64,000 bases of DNA from Streptomyces pluripotens (GTDB taxonomy: Bacteria > Actinomycetota > Actinomycetes > Streptomycetales > Streptomycetaceae), in NCBI RefSeq assembly GCF_000802245.2, contig NZ_CP021080.1:3348001-3412000 (forward strand), read 5' to 3'. How positions within the stretch are numbered: position 1 is the first letter of the stretch; every line of letters starts with the position of its first letter. Below the pieces are notes generated by a model that saw only the letters and a list, made by a program, of their open reading frames with translations, did no database searches and had not been told where the DNA came from. A program made the translations under genes and the position numbers. Below are positions 50,098-58,070 of this stretch, one piece after another.

Positions 50098-51339
50098 GTG
50101 GCCTCGACTCCCGCCCGCACCGCGCTCGATCTGACGGCCGACCTGCCGGTCCCGGACCTGGCGGACTTCTACCGCGACCTGCACCGCCACCCCGAACTGT
50201 CGCTGCGCGAACACCGCACCGCCGGGAAACTGGCCGACCGGCTGCGGGACACCGGGTTCGAGACCACCGAGGGCGTCGGGGGCACCGGGGTCGTGGGTCG
50301 GCTGCGCAACGGGGACGGCCCGACCGTGCTGCTGCGGGCCGACATGGACGCACTGCCGGTCACCGAGACGACCGGACTACCGTACGCCTCCGCGACGGAC
50401 GGGGTGATGCACGCCTGCGGGCACGATCTGCACGTCACCTGGCTGGCCGGAGCCGCCCGGGCACTGGCCGCCGGGCGGGAGACCTGGCGGGGCACGCTGC
50501 TGGTCGTGGGCCAGCCCGCCGAGGAGACCGGGCGGGGCGCGGCCCGGATGGTCGCCGACGGGCTGTACCAGCGCTTCGGCCGCCCGGACGTGCTGCTCGG
50601 GCAGCACGCGACCCCCGGTCCGGCGGGCCTGTACCCGCACGTGCCCGGCCTGATCGTGTCGGCCTCGACGGACATCGACATCATGGTGCACGGCCGGGGC
50701 GGACACGGCTCGCGCCCGGAGGCGACCGTGGACCCGGTGGTGACCGCCGCCTACCTGGTCACCCGGCTGCAGACAGTGGTGTCCCGGGAGGTCGCCGCGG
50801 GTGAGTCCGCCGTGCTGACCGTGGGCCGGATCGAGGCGGGCACCCGACACAACATCATCCCCGCCGAGGCGCGCATCGCGCTGAACCTGCGCACCCAGTC
50901 CGAGCAGGTCCGGCAGCGGATGGTGGCCGCGGTCCGGCGCATCACGCACGGCGAGTGCCTGGCAGCCGGCTGCCCGCGCGAGCCCGAGGTGACCGTCGGT
51001 GACACCTTCCCGATGACCGTCAACGACGCCGTCACCGACGCTGCGGTGGCCGCCGTGCACGGCGAGGTGTTCGGCGCGGACACGGTGTTCGACCCCGGCC
51101 CGGCCATGGGCAGCGAGGACTTCCCCGAGCTCGCGCTCGGTACGATCCCGTACTCGTACTGGTTCGTGACCACCACGCCCGCCGAGGTGTGGGAGCAGGC
51201 TCCCGGCGACACCCTTCCGGAGAAGCTGGCGGCCGTGCCGAGCAATCACAGTCCGCGCTTCGCACCCGATCTGTCCACCATCGCCCCGGGCGTCCGCACC
51301 CTGGCCTCGGGGGCCCTGGCCCTGTTGTCAGTGGCATGA
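50098..51339 (+). CDS. M20-family amidohydrolase (N-acyl amino acid/IAA-amino acid hydrolase type)
   Basis: 413 residues from GTG 50098, apparently leaderless. Metal-site segments are in order: LLRADMDALPVTE (about 79-91), MHACGHDLHVTWLAG (C107, H109), QPAEETGRGA (E142, E143) and a late GPAMGSEDFPEL. A dimerisation domain (about 190-305) starts at STDIDIMVHGRGGHGSRPEA. These metalloenzymes remove acyl groups from amino acids or peptides. No signal peptide. A hairpin at 51408-51436 ends the unit. Confidence 0.92.
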   Translation: MASTPARTALDLTADLPVPDLADFYRDLHRHPELSLREHRTAGKLADRLRDTGFETTEGVGGTGVVGRLRNGDGPTVLLRADMDALPVTETTGLPYASATDGVMHACGHDLHVTWLAGAARALAAGRETWRGTLLVVGQPAEETGRGAARMVADGLYQRFGRPDVLLGQHATPGPAGLYPHVPGLIVSASTDIDIMVHGRGGHGSRPEATVDPVVTAAYLVTRLQTVVSREVAAGESAVLTVGRIEAGTRHNIIPAEARIALNLRTQSEQVRQRMVAAVRRITHGECLAAGCPREPEVTVGDTFPMTVNDAVTDAAVAAVHGEVFGADTVFDPGPAMGSEDFPELALGTIPYSYWFVTTTPAEVWEQAPGDTLPEKLAAVPSNHSPRFAPDLSTIAPGVRTLASGALALLSVA

Positions 51340-51407
51340 CCTAGTCTTTGGAGCCTCGCCGCACCAGGCACACCGGATACCGGGCCCGACACATCCAGGT
51401 CCGGTAC

Positions 51408-51436
51408 CGGAAGCGCCCGGCACTCGGGCGCTTCCG
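51408..51436 (+). terminator. Hairpin after the M20 amidohydrolase gene
   Basis: CGGAAGCGCCCG (51408-51419) pairs perfectly with CGGGCGCTTCCG (51425-51436) around a 5-base loop, 69 bases after the stop codon. Confidence 0.65.
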
Positions 51437-51609
51437 CGTACTTCAAGCTGGGCGCCCCCGGCATCTCCGCGGTGCAGATCACCGGTACGCACAGCCAGGA
51501 CGTCGGCTGGCACTTCCGGGTCCGCTCGTCGTACATCGATTGGTCCTCCGGTGACCACATGAACTCCACGACGCACGGCCCCTGGAAGTACGTCACCTTC
51601 ACCAAGTGA
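51432..51609 (+). pseudogene. 3' remnant of a secreted-protein gene
   Basis: The frame ending at TGA 51607-51609 encodes a protein-like C-terminus: ASAYFKLGAPGISAVQITGT, then VGWHFRVRSSYIDWSSGDHM and ending GPWKYVTFTK. Upstream the same frame has no start codon and runs back only to the M20 stop; the hairpin at 51408-51436 interrupts it. It therefore looks like a truncated gene whose 5' part has been lost. Family unknown. Confidence 0.5.
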
Positions 51610-51612
51610 GGC

Positions 51613-52695
51613 CTACTGGGTCTGGAGCTGCCGCAGGTGCCGCTGGACGTTCTCCAGTGCGCCGTTGCGGCGCCCCGGCACCCTGATCCTCACCTCCGCG
51701 AGTGCGGGCCCCAGTTCACGGGCCCGCACCGCGTTGGTGATACGGCCCCACTGGTGGTGCGCACGGTCCACGGCCGCCTCCACGGCAGGCGTGTCCGCGG
51801 CCTGTCCCGCGGCCAGCCGCACCCCGGCGACCCCCAGCCACGCCCGGCAGCTGCGCGCCGGGTCCCCCGCGAACATCGCGAGGTCGGCACGCACCTCCGA
51901 CCAGTGCAAGGCGTCTTCGGAGGCCGGTCCGTGCGCCTGTACGGCAGCCCGCTCATACCCGGCGGCCAGCGCGTCGGCCTCGGCGTGCCGCCCGGCCTGG
52001 ACCGCTGCGCTGATGGCCGCGTGCGGATCGGCGGCCGAAGAGCCCGCGGCGACGCCCCCGCGGTGGGCCAGTACCAGGTCCCCCGGGCCGCTCGCGTCCG
52101 CGATCCGCGCCAGCGCCCGCTCGTGCAGAACCTCCAGCGGTGGCCGGTGCCCACTGCGCAGCAACGTGGCCACCGCCTTCATGTACGCCGGCGCGACGGG
52201 CCCCCGCCGGGCCGACGTGCGCGGCGCCGGCACGACACGGCCGTGCACGGTGGTGTTGGGGCCGCAGTCGAGCCCTCGTGCGACGACGTACTGCCAGGCC
52301 TCCGCATCCGCGTGCAGGTCGGCCACGAGCGCGGTCTGCGCAGCGGAGCGCAGCCTCAATTCCTCCCGGATCCAGTGCCAGGGCAGGGCGGTGTAGCGCA
52401 CGGTGGCCGCGGTGGTGCGGGCCAGTGCCAGATGCGGTAGGCGCTGGCGGCGGTCCAGGTGGAGCTGGCCGGTGACATACACGGTGAGCGGGCCGGGAGC
52501 CGCCGCGGCGGCCCGCAGCCGGGTGAGGACGGCCTGCGGTTCCAGCGGGTCGGCGAGTTCGATCACGTTGGCGGTGTCGCTGCCGGACAGCACGCCGGGG
52601 GCGACGGCGGCCAGCACCGGCAGTACACCGGCCGCGTCCACCAGGCGTCCCCGGCCCAGCGGCGCGGCTGCGAGCAGCAGCACGGTTCCTGGCAT
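51613..52695 (-). CDS. Conserved hypothetical protein
   Basis: 360 residues. ATG 52695 has GGGGGAGG four bases upstream. A Rossmann-like or CHAT-like first half (GTVLLLAAAPLGRGRLVDAA, TVYVTGQLHLDRRQRLPHLALA) leads to WHWIREELRLRSAAQTALVADLHADAEAW and a C-terminal helical part (about 215-345) of TPR-like repeats ending QVQRHLRQLQ-like sequence. I do not recognise the family. It stands alone between a gene remnant and the third phosphatase gene. Confidence 0.65.
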   Translation of the reverse strand: MPGTVLLLAAAPLGRGRLVDAAGVLPVLAAVAPGVLSGSDTANVIELADPLEPQAVLTRLRAAAAAPGPLTVYVTGQLHLDRRQRLPHLALARTTAATVRYTALPWHWIREELRLRSAAQTALVADLHADAEAWQYVVARGLDCGPNTTVHGRVVPAPRTSARRGPVAPAYMKAVATLLRSGHRPPLEVLHERALARIADASGPGDLVLAHRGGVAAGSSAADPHAAISAAVQAGRHAEADALAAGYERAAVQAHGPASEDALHWSEVRADLAMFAGDPARSCRAWLGVAGVRLAAGQAADTPAVEAAVDRAHHQWGRITNAVRARELGPALAEVRIRVPGRRNGALENVQRHLRQLQTQ

Positions 52696-52715
52696 CGGTC
52701 CTCCCCCTGTCGACT

Positions 52716-52799
52716 CTGCGGGCCCGGTAGACGCGCAGACCCTGTGGTCCTGCCGAACTGCGGGCCCCTGGGACCGGCAGACCCTGTGGATCGGCTCTT
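52716..52799 (-). repeat. Two-unit 42-bp tandem repeat upstream of the hypothetical gene
   Basis: CTGCGGGCCC starts at 52716 and 52758, and GCAGACCCTGTGG starts at 52735 and 52777; both pairs are 42 bp apart. The unit lies directly upstream of the ribosome site at about 52700 and could contain promoter or operator sequence. Confidence 0.6.
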
Positions 52800-52838
52800 C
52801 AGCCAGCACCGTAGCCGCTGCGGCTGCAAATCCGCGCC

Positions 52839-54002
52839 TCAGACCTGCAAACGTCCGCGTTCGGGGGCTTCGCCCGGCGCCACCCGCGTCCGCCGCACGG
52901 CGAAGACCGTGGTGTCGTCCGCCAGCCGGCCGCCGCTGTGGTGCAGCACCCCGTCGCGGACCAGGAGTACCAGGCGCTGGGGTTCGACGCGACGCGGATC
53001 GGCGGTGACCGCGCGGGCGACCTCGTCGGCCAGCGGATAGAACCTGCCGGAGCGGTCGCGGGCCTCGGTCACCCCGTCGGTGACCAGCAGCAGGGTCTCG
53101 TCGACGGCGAGCGGCACCCGGCGCACCGGTGGAAGACCGTCCGCAAGGTCGCCGAGACCAAGCGGCAGCCCGCCGCCGCAGGGCAGCTCGCGGACGCCAT
53201 TCGGACCGACGGAGAGGGGGGGTTCGTGGCCGAAGTTCACGATCTCGATGGTGCCGGCGACGTCCTCGGGGAAGCCGATCAGCACCGCGGTGGCGAAGCG
53301 GTCGCCGTCGTCCCGGCCGAGTGCGGTGGTGTGGAAGCGGTGCCGGAGCATCCGCACCTCCAAGCGTCCGGCGACATCGGCGAGGTCCCTCTCGTGATAT
53401 CCGGCCTCACGGAAGGTGCCGAGCAGGGCGGCAGCGGTCTCCACCGCGCCCAGGCCCTTGCCCTGCACATCGCCGACGAGCACCCGGGTGCCGTGCGGGC
53501 CCGGCTGGATGTCGTAGAAATCGCCGCCGACCCGGGCGTCGACGTCAGCGGCCAGGTACGCCCCGGCCTGTTCCAGGCCGGCCCAGCGGCGCGGGAGCGG
53601 GCGCAGCACCGTACGGCGGGTGGTCTCGGCGATGTCCCGGATATGGAGCATCTGCTGTTCCCTGCGTACCCGTACGCCCGCGGCCAGCGTGGCCAGCAGA
53701 CCGCCGGCGGCCACCAGCACGAAATCGGCCGTCCCGGCCCGGTACTGGTCGGGCCAGGCATTGTCGACGGCGACGTAGGTCAGCACCGACAGCAGGCTGA
53801 AGACGGCCGTCGTCCACACCCCGCAGATCGCGGCGGCGATACCGGGGACCAGGACGATCCACGAGACGATCCGGAACTGCTCCGGGGTGTTGAAATCCAG
53901 CAGTACGACCCCTGCGAGCAGCAGCAGCGGCGGCACCCAGGTGATGCTCCGGCCGCGTACGCGCAGCAGCTGATGCCGCCGCCCGTACTCCATTTCGATC
54001 AC
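52839..54002 (-). CDS. Membrane-anchored SpoIIE/PP2C-type serine phosphatase
   Basis: 387 residues from GTG 54002 (GGAGG nine bases upstream); ATG 53993 is an alternative. Three or four helices (about 18-105) precede a SpoIIE phosphatase domain (about 145-375). Acidic metal residues are kept in ARVGGDFYDIQ, VLVGDVQGKG, LLVTDGVTEARD and LADDTTVF. It is a close paralogue of the product at 23098. No sensory domain other than the membrane part. Expected to act on an anti-anti-sigma factor; none is encoded nearby. Confidence 0.9.
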   Translation of the reverse strand: MIEMEYGRRHQLLRVRGRSITWVPPLLLLAGVVLLDFNTPEQFRIVSWIVLVPGIAAAICGVWTTAVFSLLSVLTYVAVDNAWPDQYRAGTADFVLVAAGGLLATLAAGVRVRREQQMLHIRDIAETTRRTVLRPLPRRWAGLEQAGAYLAADVDARVGGDFYDIQPGPHGTRVLVGDVQGKGLGAVETAAALLGTFREAGYHERDLADVAGRLEVRMLRHRFHTTALGRDDGDRFATAVLIGFPEDVAGTIEIVNFGHEPPLSVGPNGVRELPCGGGLPLGLGDLADGLPPVRRVPLAVDETLLLVTDGVTEARDRSGRFYPLADEVARAVTADPRRVEPQRLVLLVRDGVLHHSGGRLADDTTVFAVRRTRVAPGEAPERGRLQV

Positions 54003-54151
54003 GGCGGGCGGCCTCCAGGTTCTTCGGCGTCTTCAGCGAAACACGGGAGCGTAGGCGGCGCATCCGGGCGTCCGTCACCCTGTCGGCCGACTTGCCAGGC
54101 CGTGTCCCCAGGTGTGGTCTGGAAGGCGGGGGACGAGAGAGGAGCGCTCTC

Positions 54152-54592
54152 ATGGCTCATGCGGCACCCGCACCCGGCAGAATGTCCCGCCCCGGCCGCC
54201 CACCCGACGTTTTCAGCGAGCGCACGCACACGATCGCCCGGATCACCTTCCCGATCGTGCTCGGTCTGATCTACGGCTACTGGGTGGCGGCGGACAACCG
54301 TGCCGGCGGCCCCATCACCGGCTGGAACCTGCTGCTCGGCTTCGTCAGCACGCTGGTGTTCGCGGTGGTGTGCTTCGCGCTGCTGGAACTGGCCCCGCGG
54401 ATGCCGCGGGAACTGCATGCACTGCTGTGGACGGCGTTCGTCGGCTGCGCGTTCGGATTCCTCTACGCCCAGTCCAACGAAAGCATCTGGCGGACGGTGT
54501 TGCTGTCCCTGCTGATCTCCGCAGCCACCTTCGTGCCGTTCTTCTACCGCTACTACACGCACGAGGACGCGTTCGGACGACGCATCCGCTGA
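54152..54592 (+). CDS. Small polytopic membrane protein, function unknown
   Basis: 146 residues. ATG 54152 has GAGAGGAG about eight bases upstream. Four helices: ITFPIVLGLIYGYWVAA, LLLGFVSTLVFAVVCFALLE, LLWTAFVGCAFGFLYAQ and TVLLSLLISAATFVPFFYRYY. The C-terminus is basic and cytoplasmic. It is divergent from the phosphatase gene, 149 bases between starts. No family recognised. A strong terminator follows at 54626-54661. Confidence 0.75.
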   Translation: MAHAAPAPGRMSRPGRPPDVFSERTHTIARITFPIVLGLIYGYWVAADNRAGGPITGWNLLLGFVSTLVFAVVCFALLELAPRMPRELHALLWTAFVGCAFGFLYAQSNESIWRTVLLSLLISAATFVPFFYRYYTHEDAFGRRIR

Positions 54593-54625
54593 GCGCGGCC
54601 GTGTCCGATGAGGTGTGCGGGTGCA

Positions 54626-54661
54626 TGCGTGGGCCCCGGCCAGAAGGCCGGGGCCCACGCA
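54626..54661 (+). terminator. 16-bp perfect hairpin after the small membrane protein gene
   Basis: TGCGTGGGCCCCGGCC (54626-54641) pairs with GGCCGGGGCCCACGCA (54646-54661) around an AGAA loop, 34 bases after the stop codon. Confidence 0.8.
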
Positions 54662-54746
54662 CTCCCCTGTTCTCCCCCGTACCCTCCGGACGCGCTCCGG
54701 TCTGCAGGCGCCAAGGACGTCAAAGGAGAAGTAGCGAGCGAGGTAG

Positions 54747-54790
54747 GGGTGGGGAGGGAGGGCCATGGCCTTTCCCCTCCCTCCCCACCC
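54747..54790. repeat. Hairpin with G-quadruplex-forming arms
   Basis: GGGGTGGGGAGGGAGGG (54747-54763) is a perfect four-run G-quadruplex motif. Its complement, starting at 54776, makes a 15-bp stem (54749-54763 with 54776-54790) and is a G4 motif on the other strand. A pyrimidine tract continues to about 54845. It lies in the 371-bp gap between two plus-strand genes and may be a second terminator or a replication/transcription pause site. Confidence 0.65.
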
Positions 54791-54963
54791 TCCCCCAACT
54801 TTCCCCCGCTTTTCCCCCGCCTTTTCCACGTCCCTCCCCTTGCCCCCTGGTGGCCTCCCCGTGACCCTGATGGCCGCCCCATACCCCCCTGATGCGCCGC
54901 TGTTGTCCCCCGAACGCAGTCCTCCCGCTCGCGCACCACCCTCCGGGACCGTTCTCTGGAAAC

Positions 54964-55893
54964 GTGCCCCCACGCCTCAGGAGCGCCCTGTCGGCCGTAC
55001 TCATCGCCCTGTCCTGCTTCCTCGTGCCGTTCGGCGCGCTGGCGGCCTGGGCTGCGTACGGGCTCACCGACACGGGCCGGTACGTCACCACGATGGCCCC
55101 GCTCGCCGCCGACCCGGACGTCCGGGAAGCGGTCGCGGACACGGTCGGCGACGACATCTGGCACGCGGTGGACCAACACCTGGACGTCCGCCCGGCGCGC
55201 GCCTCCGTCCGCCCGTTCGTACACGACGCGGTGCGCTCCTTCACCCGGACCCAGGCCTTCCGGTTGGCCTGGGACACCGGCAACCGGGTCACCCACGACG
55301 CGATTCTGCGCGCCCTGCGTGAGGAAGACGGGCACGACCGTCCGGTCACCGTCGACCTCGCCCCCGTCACCGCCCAGGTCAAACGCCAGCTCCAGCAGGA
55401 CCATGTACCGCTCGCCCAGCGCATCCCGGTGCAGCACACCGCGATCGCGGTGCTCCCGGCAGGCGAATTGGCAACGCTCCGAAAGGGATTCCACGTGCTC
55501 GAAGTCGCCGCCTTCTGGCTGCCGGTGGCGGCCGTCGCCTTCGCCGTCATCGGTATCGCCCTCGCCGTCCGCCGTCGCCGGGCCATCGCCGCGACCGCGC
55601 TGGGCACGGCCCTCGGCGGCGCACTACTCGGCCTCGCCCTCACCGTCGGTCGCGGCCTGACCCTCGCCGGCCTACCCGCCGATGTGCCCCACCCGGCCGC
55701 GGGTGCCATCTACGACGCCCTGACCGGCACCCTGCGCACGGTCGCCTGGCTGCTGCTCGGCCTGGGTCTCGCGGTGGCCTGCACCGCCTGGCTCACCCGG
55801 TACCTGCGCCCGGCCCGCCACGGGCGACGCGCGCAAGGACCCGCAGGGCCCGCCCCAGCTCCCGTTCAGGGACCGACCCGAGCCCGAGCCTGA
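54964..55893 (+). CDS. Membrane protein, function unknown
   Basis: 309 residues from GTG 54964, where the reading starts with a basic stretch and first helix (PRLRSALSAVLIALSCFLVPFG); an in-frame ATG at 54892 would add a Pro-rich tail. A large outer domain (about 50-185) follows, with DTGRYVTTMAPLAADPDVREAVAD. Then come three more helices (about 195-290), including VAAFWLPVAAVAFAVIGIAL. The 3' end overlaps the MocR gene tail to tail by 101 bases. Family not recognised, although the TGRYV...PLAxDPxV motif recurs in actinomycete membrane proteins. Confidence 0.7.
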   Translation: MPPRLRSALSAVLIALSCFLVPFGALAAWAAYGLTDTGRYVTTMAPLAADPDVREAVADTVGDDIWHAVDQHLDVRPARASVRPFVHDAVRSFTRTQAFRLAWDTGNRVTHDAILRALREEDGHDRPVTVDLAPVTAQVKRQLQQDHVPLAQRIPVQHTAIAVLPAGELATLRKGFHVLEVAAFWLPVAAVAFAVIGIALAVRRRRAIAATALGTALGGALLGLALTVGRGLTLAGLPADVPHPAAGAIYDALTGTLRTVAWLLLGLGLAVACTAWLTRYLRPARHGRRAQGPAGPAPAPVQGPTRARA

Positions 55894-57142
55894 CCGCGTC
55901 CGGCGTACGGCTCGGATCGACCGAGAAGGCCGTACCCGGCGTCACCGCGATCCCGTGCGCCCGCGCGGCGGCCGTGAAGGTGTCCGCCCGCCACGGAGCG
56001 GGCAGTTCCCACCAGGCGAAGTAGGCGGCCGGATCGGACCGTACGACGAAACCGGCCAGTTCTCTGGCGGCCAGCCGCTGCCGTCGCCGCGCGTCCCGCC
56101 GCTTGGCCGCCACCAGCCGGTCCACCGTTCCGTCCCCGATCCACCGCGTGGCAGCCTCCAACGCGAACCCGGCCGCGCTCCACCCGCCCGACCGTATGGC
56201 CCTCCCCACCGCCTCCGTACGTTCCTGTGGTACGACGGTGAACCCGACGGTCAGCCCGGGCGCGACCCGCTTGGACAACCCGTCGACGAGGTGGACGTGG
56301 CCCGGTGCGAGCGCGGCTAGGGGAGGCGTGCCGCCCGGGTCCAGGAAGGACCAGATCCGGTCCTCGACCACCGGTATCCCCAGCCTGTGGACGACGCCTG
56401 CAAGCTGCTCCAGTCGGCCGGCGCTCACCGTCCGCGAGGTCGGATTGTGTAGCGTCGGTTGCAGGTAGAGGGCGGACAGGGGCGCGCCGAGGTGAACGGC
56501 GGCGACGGAGTCGGGCAACGGCCCCTCATCGTCCACGGCGAGTGGCACCAGGGTGATGCCGAGGCGGACCGCGATCTCCTTGACCAGCGGATACGTCAAC
56601 GGCTCCACACCCACCCGGCCACCCGGGCGCACCAGCGAGGCGAGGGTCGCAGCAATCGCCTGCCGTGCGTTGCCGGCGAACAGAACACGTCCCGGGGCCG
56701 GTCTCAAACCCACCTGGGCCAGCAGCGCGGCCACCGCCTCCCGGGCGGCCGGGGAACCCGCCGCCGCGGCGGGCTGCAACGCCCGGCCGAGTTCCTCCGG
56801 CCGCAGCAGAGACGCCAGGGCCGGGGCCAACAGCTCCGACTGGCCTTCGGCGCTCGGGTAGTTGAGTTCCAGGTTCACGGGCACGGCATTGGCCGCTGCC
56901 TCGGCCAGGGTATGCCCGGGTTGCCCGTCCGGATCGGTAGCGCGCACGAACGTACCGCGCCCGACCTCCCCCACCACCAGTCCGCGGCGCACGAGTTCGG
57001 CATAGACCCGCCCCGCGGTCGAGGGTGCCATCCCATGCCGCCGGGCGAACACCCGCTGTGGAGGGAGCCGTTGCCCCGGCCGGAGCCGTCCGCCAGTGAT
57101 GTCCTGCGCGATCCGGTCGGCAATGCGCCGGTAGTCGTCCAC
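55793..57142 (-). CDS. MocR-type (GntR-HTH plus aminotransferase fold) regulator
   Basis: 449 residues from GTG 57142, preceded by GGGGGAC. A GntR winged helix at 1-68 (DYRRIADRIAQDITGGRLRPGQRLP, then GMAPSTAGRVYAELVRRGLV) is joined to a fold-type I aminotransferase domain (about 90-440). The PLP Lys is in LVDGLSKRVAPGLTVGF; HNPTSRTVS and VEDRIWSF are also typical. MocR proteins sense amino compounds through PLP. It is divergent from the alpha/beta hydrolase gene, whose promoter carries two ATTGCACCGAG repeats. Confidence 0.9.
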   Translation of the reverse strand: MDDYRRIADRIAQDITGGRLRPGQRLPPQRVFARRHGMAPSTAGRVYAELVRRGLVVGEVGRGTFVRATDPDGQPGHTLAEAAANAVPVNLELNYPSAEGQSELLAPALASLLRPEELGRALQPAAAAGSPAAREAVAALLAQVGLRPAPGRVLFAGNARQAIAATLASLVRPGGRVGVEPLTYPLVKEIAVRLGITLVPLAVDDEGPLPDSVAAVHLGAPLSALYLQPTLHNPTSRTVSAGRLEQLAGVVHRLGIPVVEDRIWSFLDPGGTPPLAALAPGHVHLVDGLSKRVAPGLTVGFTVVPQERTEAVGRAIRSGGWSAAGFALEAATRWIGDGTVDRLVAAKRRDARRRQRLAARELAGFVVRSDPAAYFAWWELPAPWRADTFTAAARAHGIAVTPGTAFSVDPSRTPDAVRLGLGSVPERELGRALRVLARVARGGPGAGTG

Positions 57143-57190
57143 CCGTCGTCCCCCTGTCGTCCTGCCCGCCTGGCCGGCCCGGCGCCCCTG

Positions 57191-57243
57191 ATTGCACCGA
57201 GGGCAAAGATCTTATTGCACCGAGAAGTTGGGGAACCTAGGGT
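57191..57243 (+). promoter_or_regulatory. MocR-type direct repeats and leaderless promoter of the hydrolase gene
   Basis: ATTGCACCGAG occurs at 57191-57201 and 57214-57224 (23 bp apart). The second copy contains a -35-like TTGCAC (57215-57220); 17 bases later lies TAGGGT (57238-57243), and seven bases after that the ATG at 57251. MocR regulators typically bind two direct repeats, so this fits activation or repression by the divergent gene. Confidence 0.65.
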
Positions 57244-57250
57244 CGCCCTC

Positions 57251-58054
57251 ATGCGCCCCCTCCTTGTACACGACGTCCGCTGCGCCTCCGGTGAGCGCGA
57301 AGAGCCCGAAGCCCTGACGCGCACTCCCCTCCTCCTCGTCCACGGCCATCCCTTCGACCGCACGATGTGGCAGCCGCAGCTGACGCGGTTCTCAGCGGAC
57401 CGCCGGGTGATCGCCCCCGACCTGCGCGGCTACGGCGCGTCCCCGGTAACCCCCGGCACCGTCCCACTCTCCCGCCACGCCCAGGACATCGGTGACCTAC
57501 TGGACTCCCTTCAGGTGGACACCTGCGTCCTCGCCGGCCTGTCCATGGGCGGCCAGATCGCCATGGAGTGCTACGCCCGCTACGGCGACCGGATACGGGG
57601 CCTGGTCCTCGCCGACACCTTCCCCGCCGCCGAGACACCCGAGGGCAGGCGGAGCCGTTACGCGATGGCCGACCGACTGCTCGCCGAGGGCATGCGGGGC
57701 TATGCCGACGAGGTACTGGAGAGGATGGTCGCCCCGTACGCGCATCCCGACGTCAAGGCCCATGTGCACCGCATGATGACGGCCACCTCCCCGCAAGGCG
57801 CCGCCGCGGCTCTGCGCGGCCGGGCCGAACGCCCCGACTACCGGGCCCTGCTGACCGCGGTCGGCGTACCCGGGCTCGTCATCACCGGCGCCGACGACAC
57901 CTACACCCCCGTCTCCGACGCCGAGGTGATGCACGCGGCCCTGCCTGACTCAGAACTGCACGTCATCGAGGGCGCGGCCCATCTGCCGAACCTGGAACGG
58001 CCAGCGGAGTTCAACCGAGTACTCGGGGACTTCCTGGCGCGGCTCGACGGGTGA
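57251..58054 (+). CDS. Alpha/beta-fold hydrolase
   Basis: 267 residues from a leaderless ATG 57251. Key features: LLLVHGHPFDRTMWQPQL (oxyanion HG), the nucleophile elbow LAGLSMGGQIAME (Ser in GLSMGG), an acid in VITGADDTYTPVSDAEVM and the catalytic His in VIEGAAHLPNLERP. The family includes esterases, 3-oxoadipate enol-lactonase and related hydrolases; which one is undecided. Expression is probably set by the divergent MocR protein. Confidence 0.9.
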   Translation: MRPLLVHDVRCASGEREEPEALTRTPLLLVHGHPFDRTMWQPQLTRFSADRRVIAPDLRGYGASPVTPGTVPLSRHAQDIGDLLDSLQVDTCVLAGLSMGGQIAMECYARYGDRIRGLVLADTFPAAETPEGRRSRYAMADRLLAEGMRGYADEVLERMVAPYAHPDVKAHVHRMMTATSPQGAAAALRGRAERPDYRALLTAVGVPGLVITGADDTYTPVSDAEVMHAALPDSELHVIEGAAHLPNLERPAEFNRVLGDFLARLDG

Positions 58055-58057
58055 CCA

Positions 58058-58063
58058 TAGGCT
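58058..58063 (+). promoter_or_regulatory. -10-like TAGGCT, leaderless start of the endonuclease/phosphatase gene
   Basis: TAGGCT lies seven bases before GTG 58071, only a few bases after the hydrolase stop. No ribosome site is visible. The gene may have its own leaderless transcript even though it is close to the hydrolase gene. Confidence 0.5.
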
Positions 58064-58070
58064 CGCTCCC

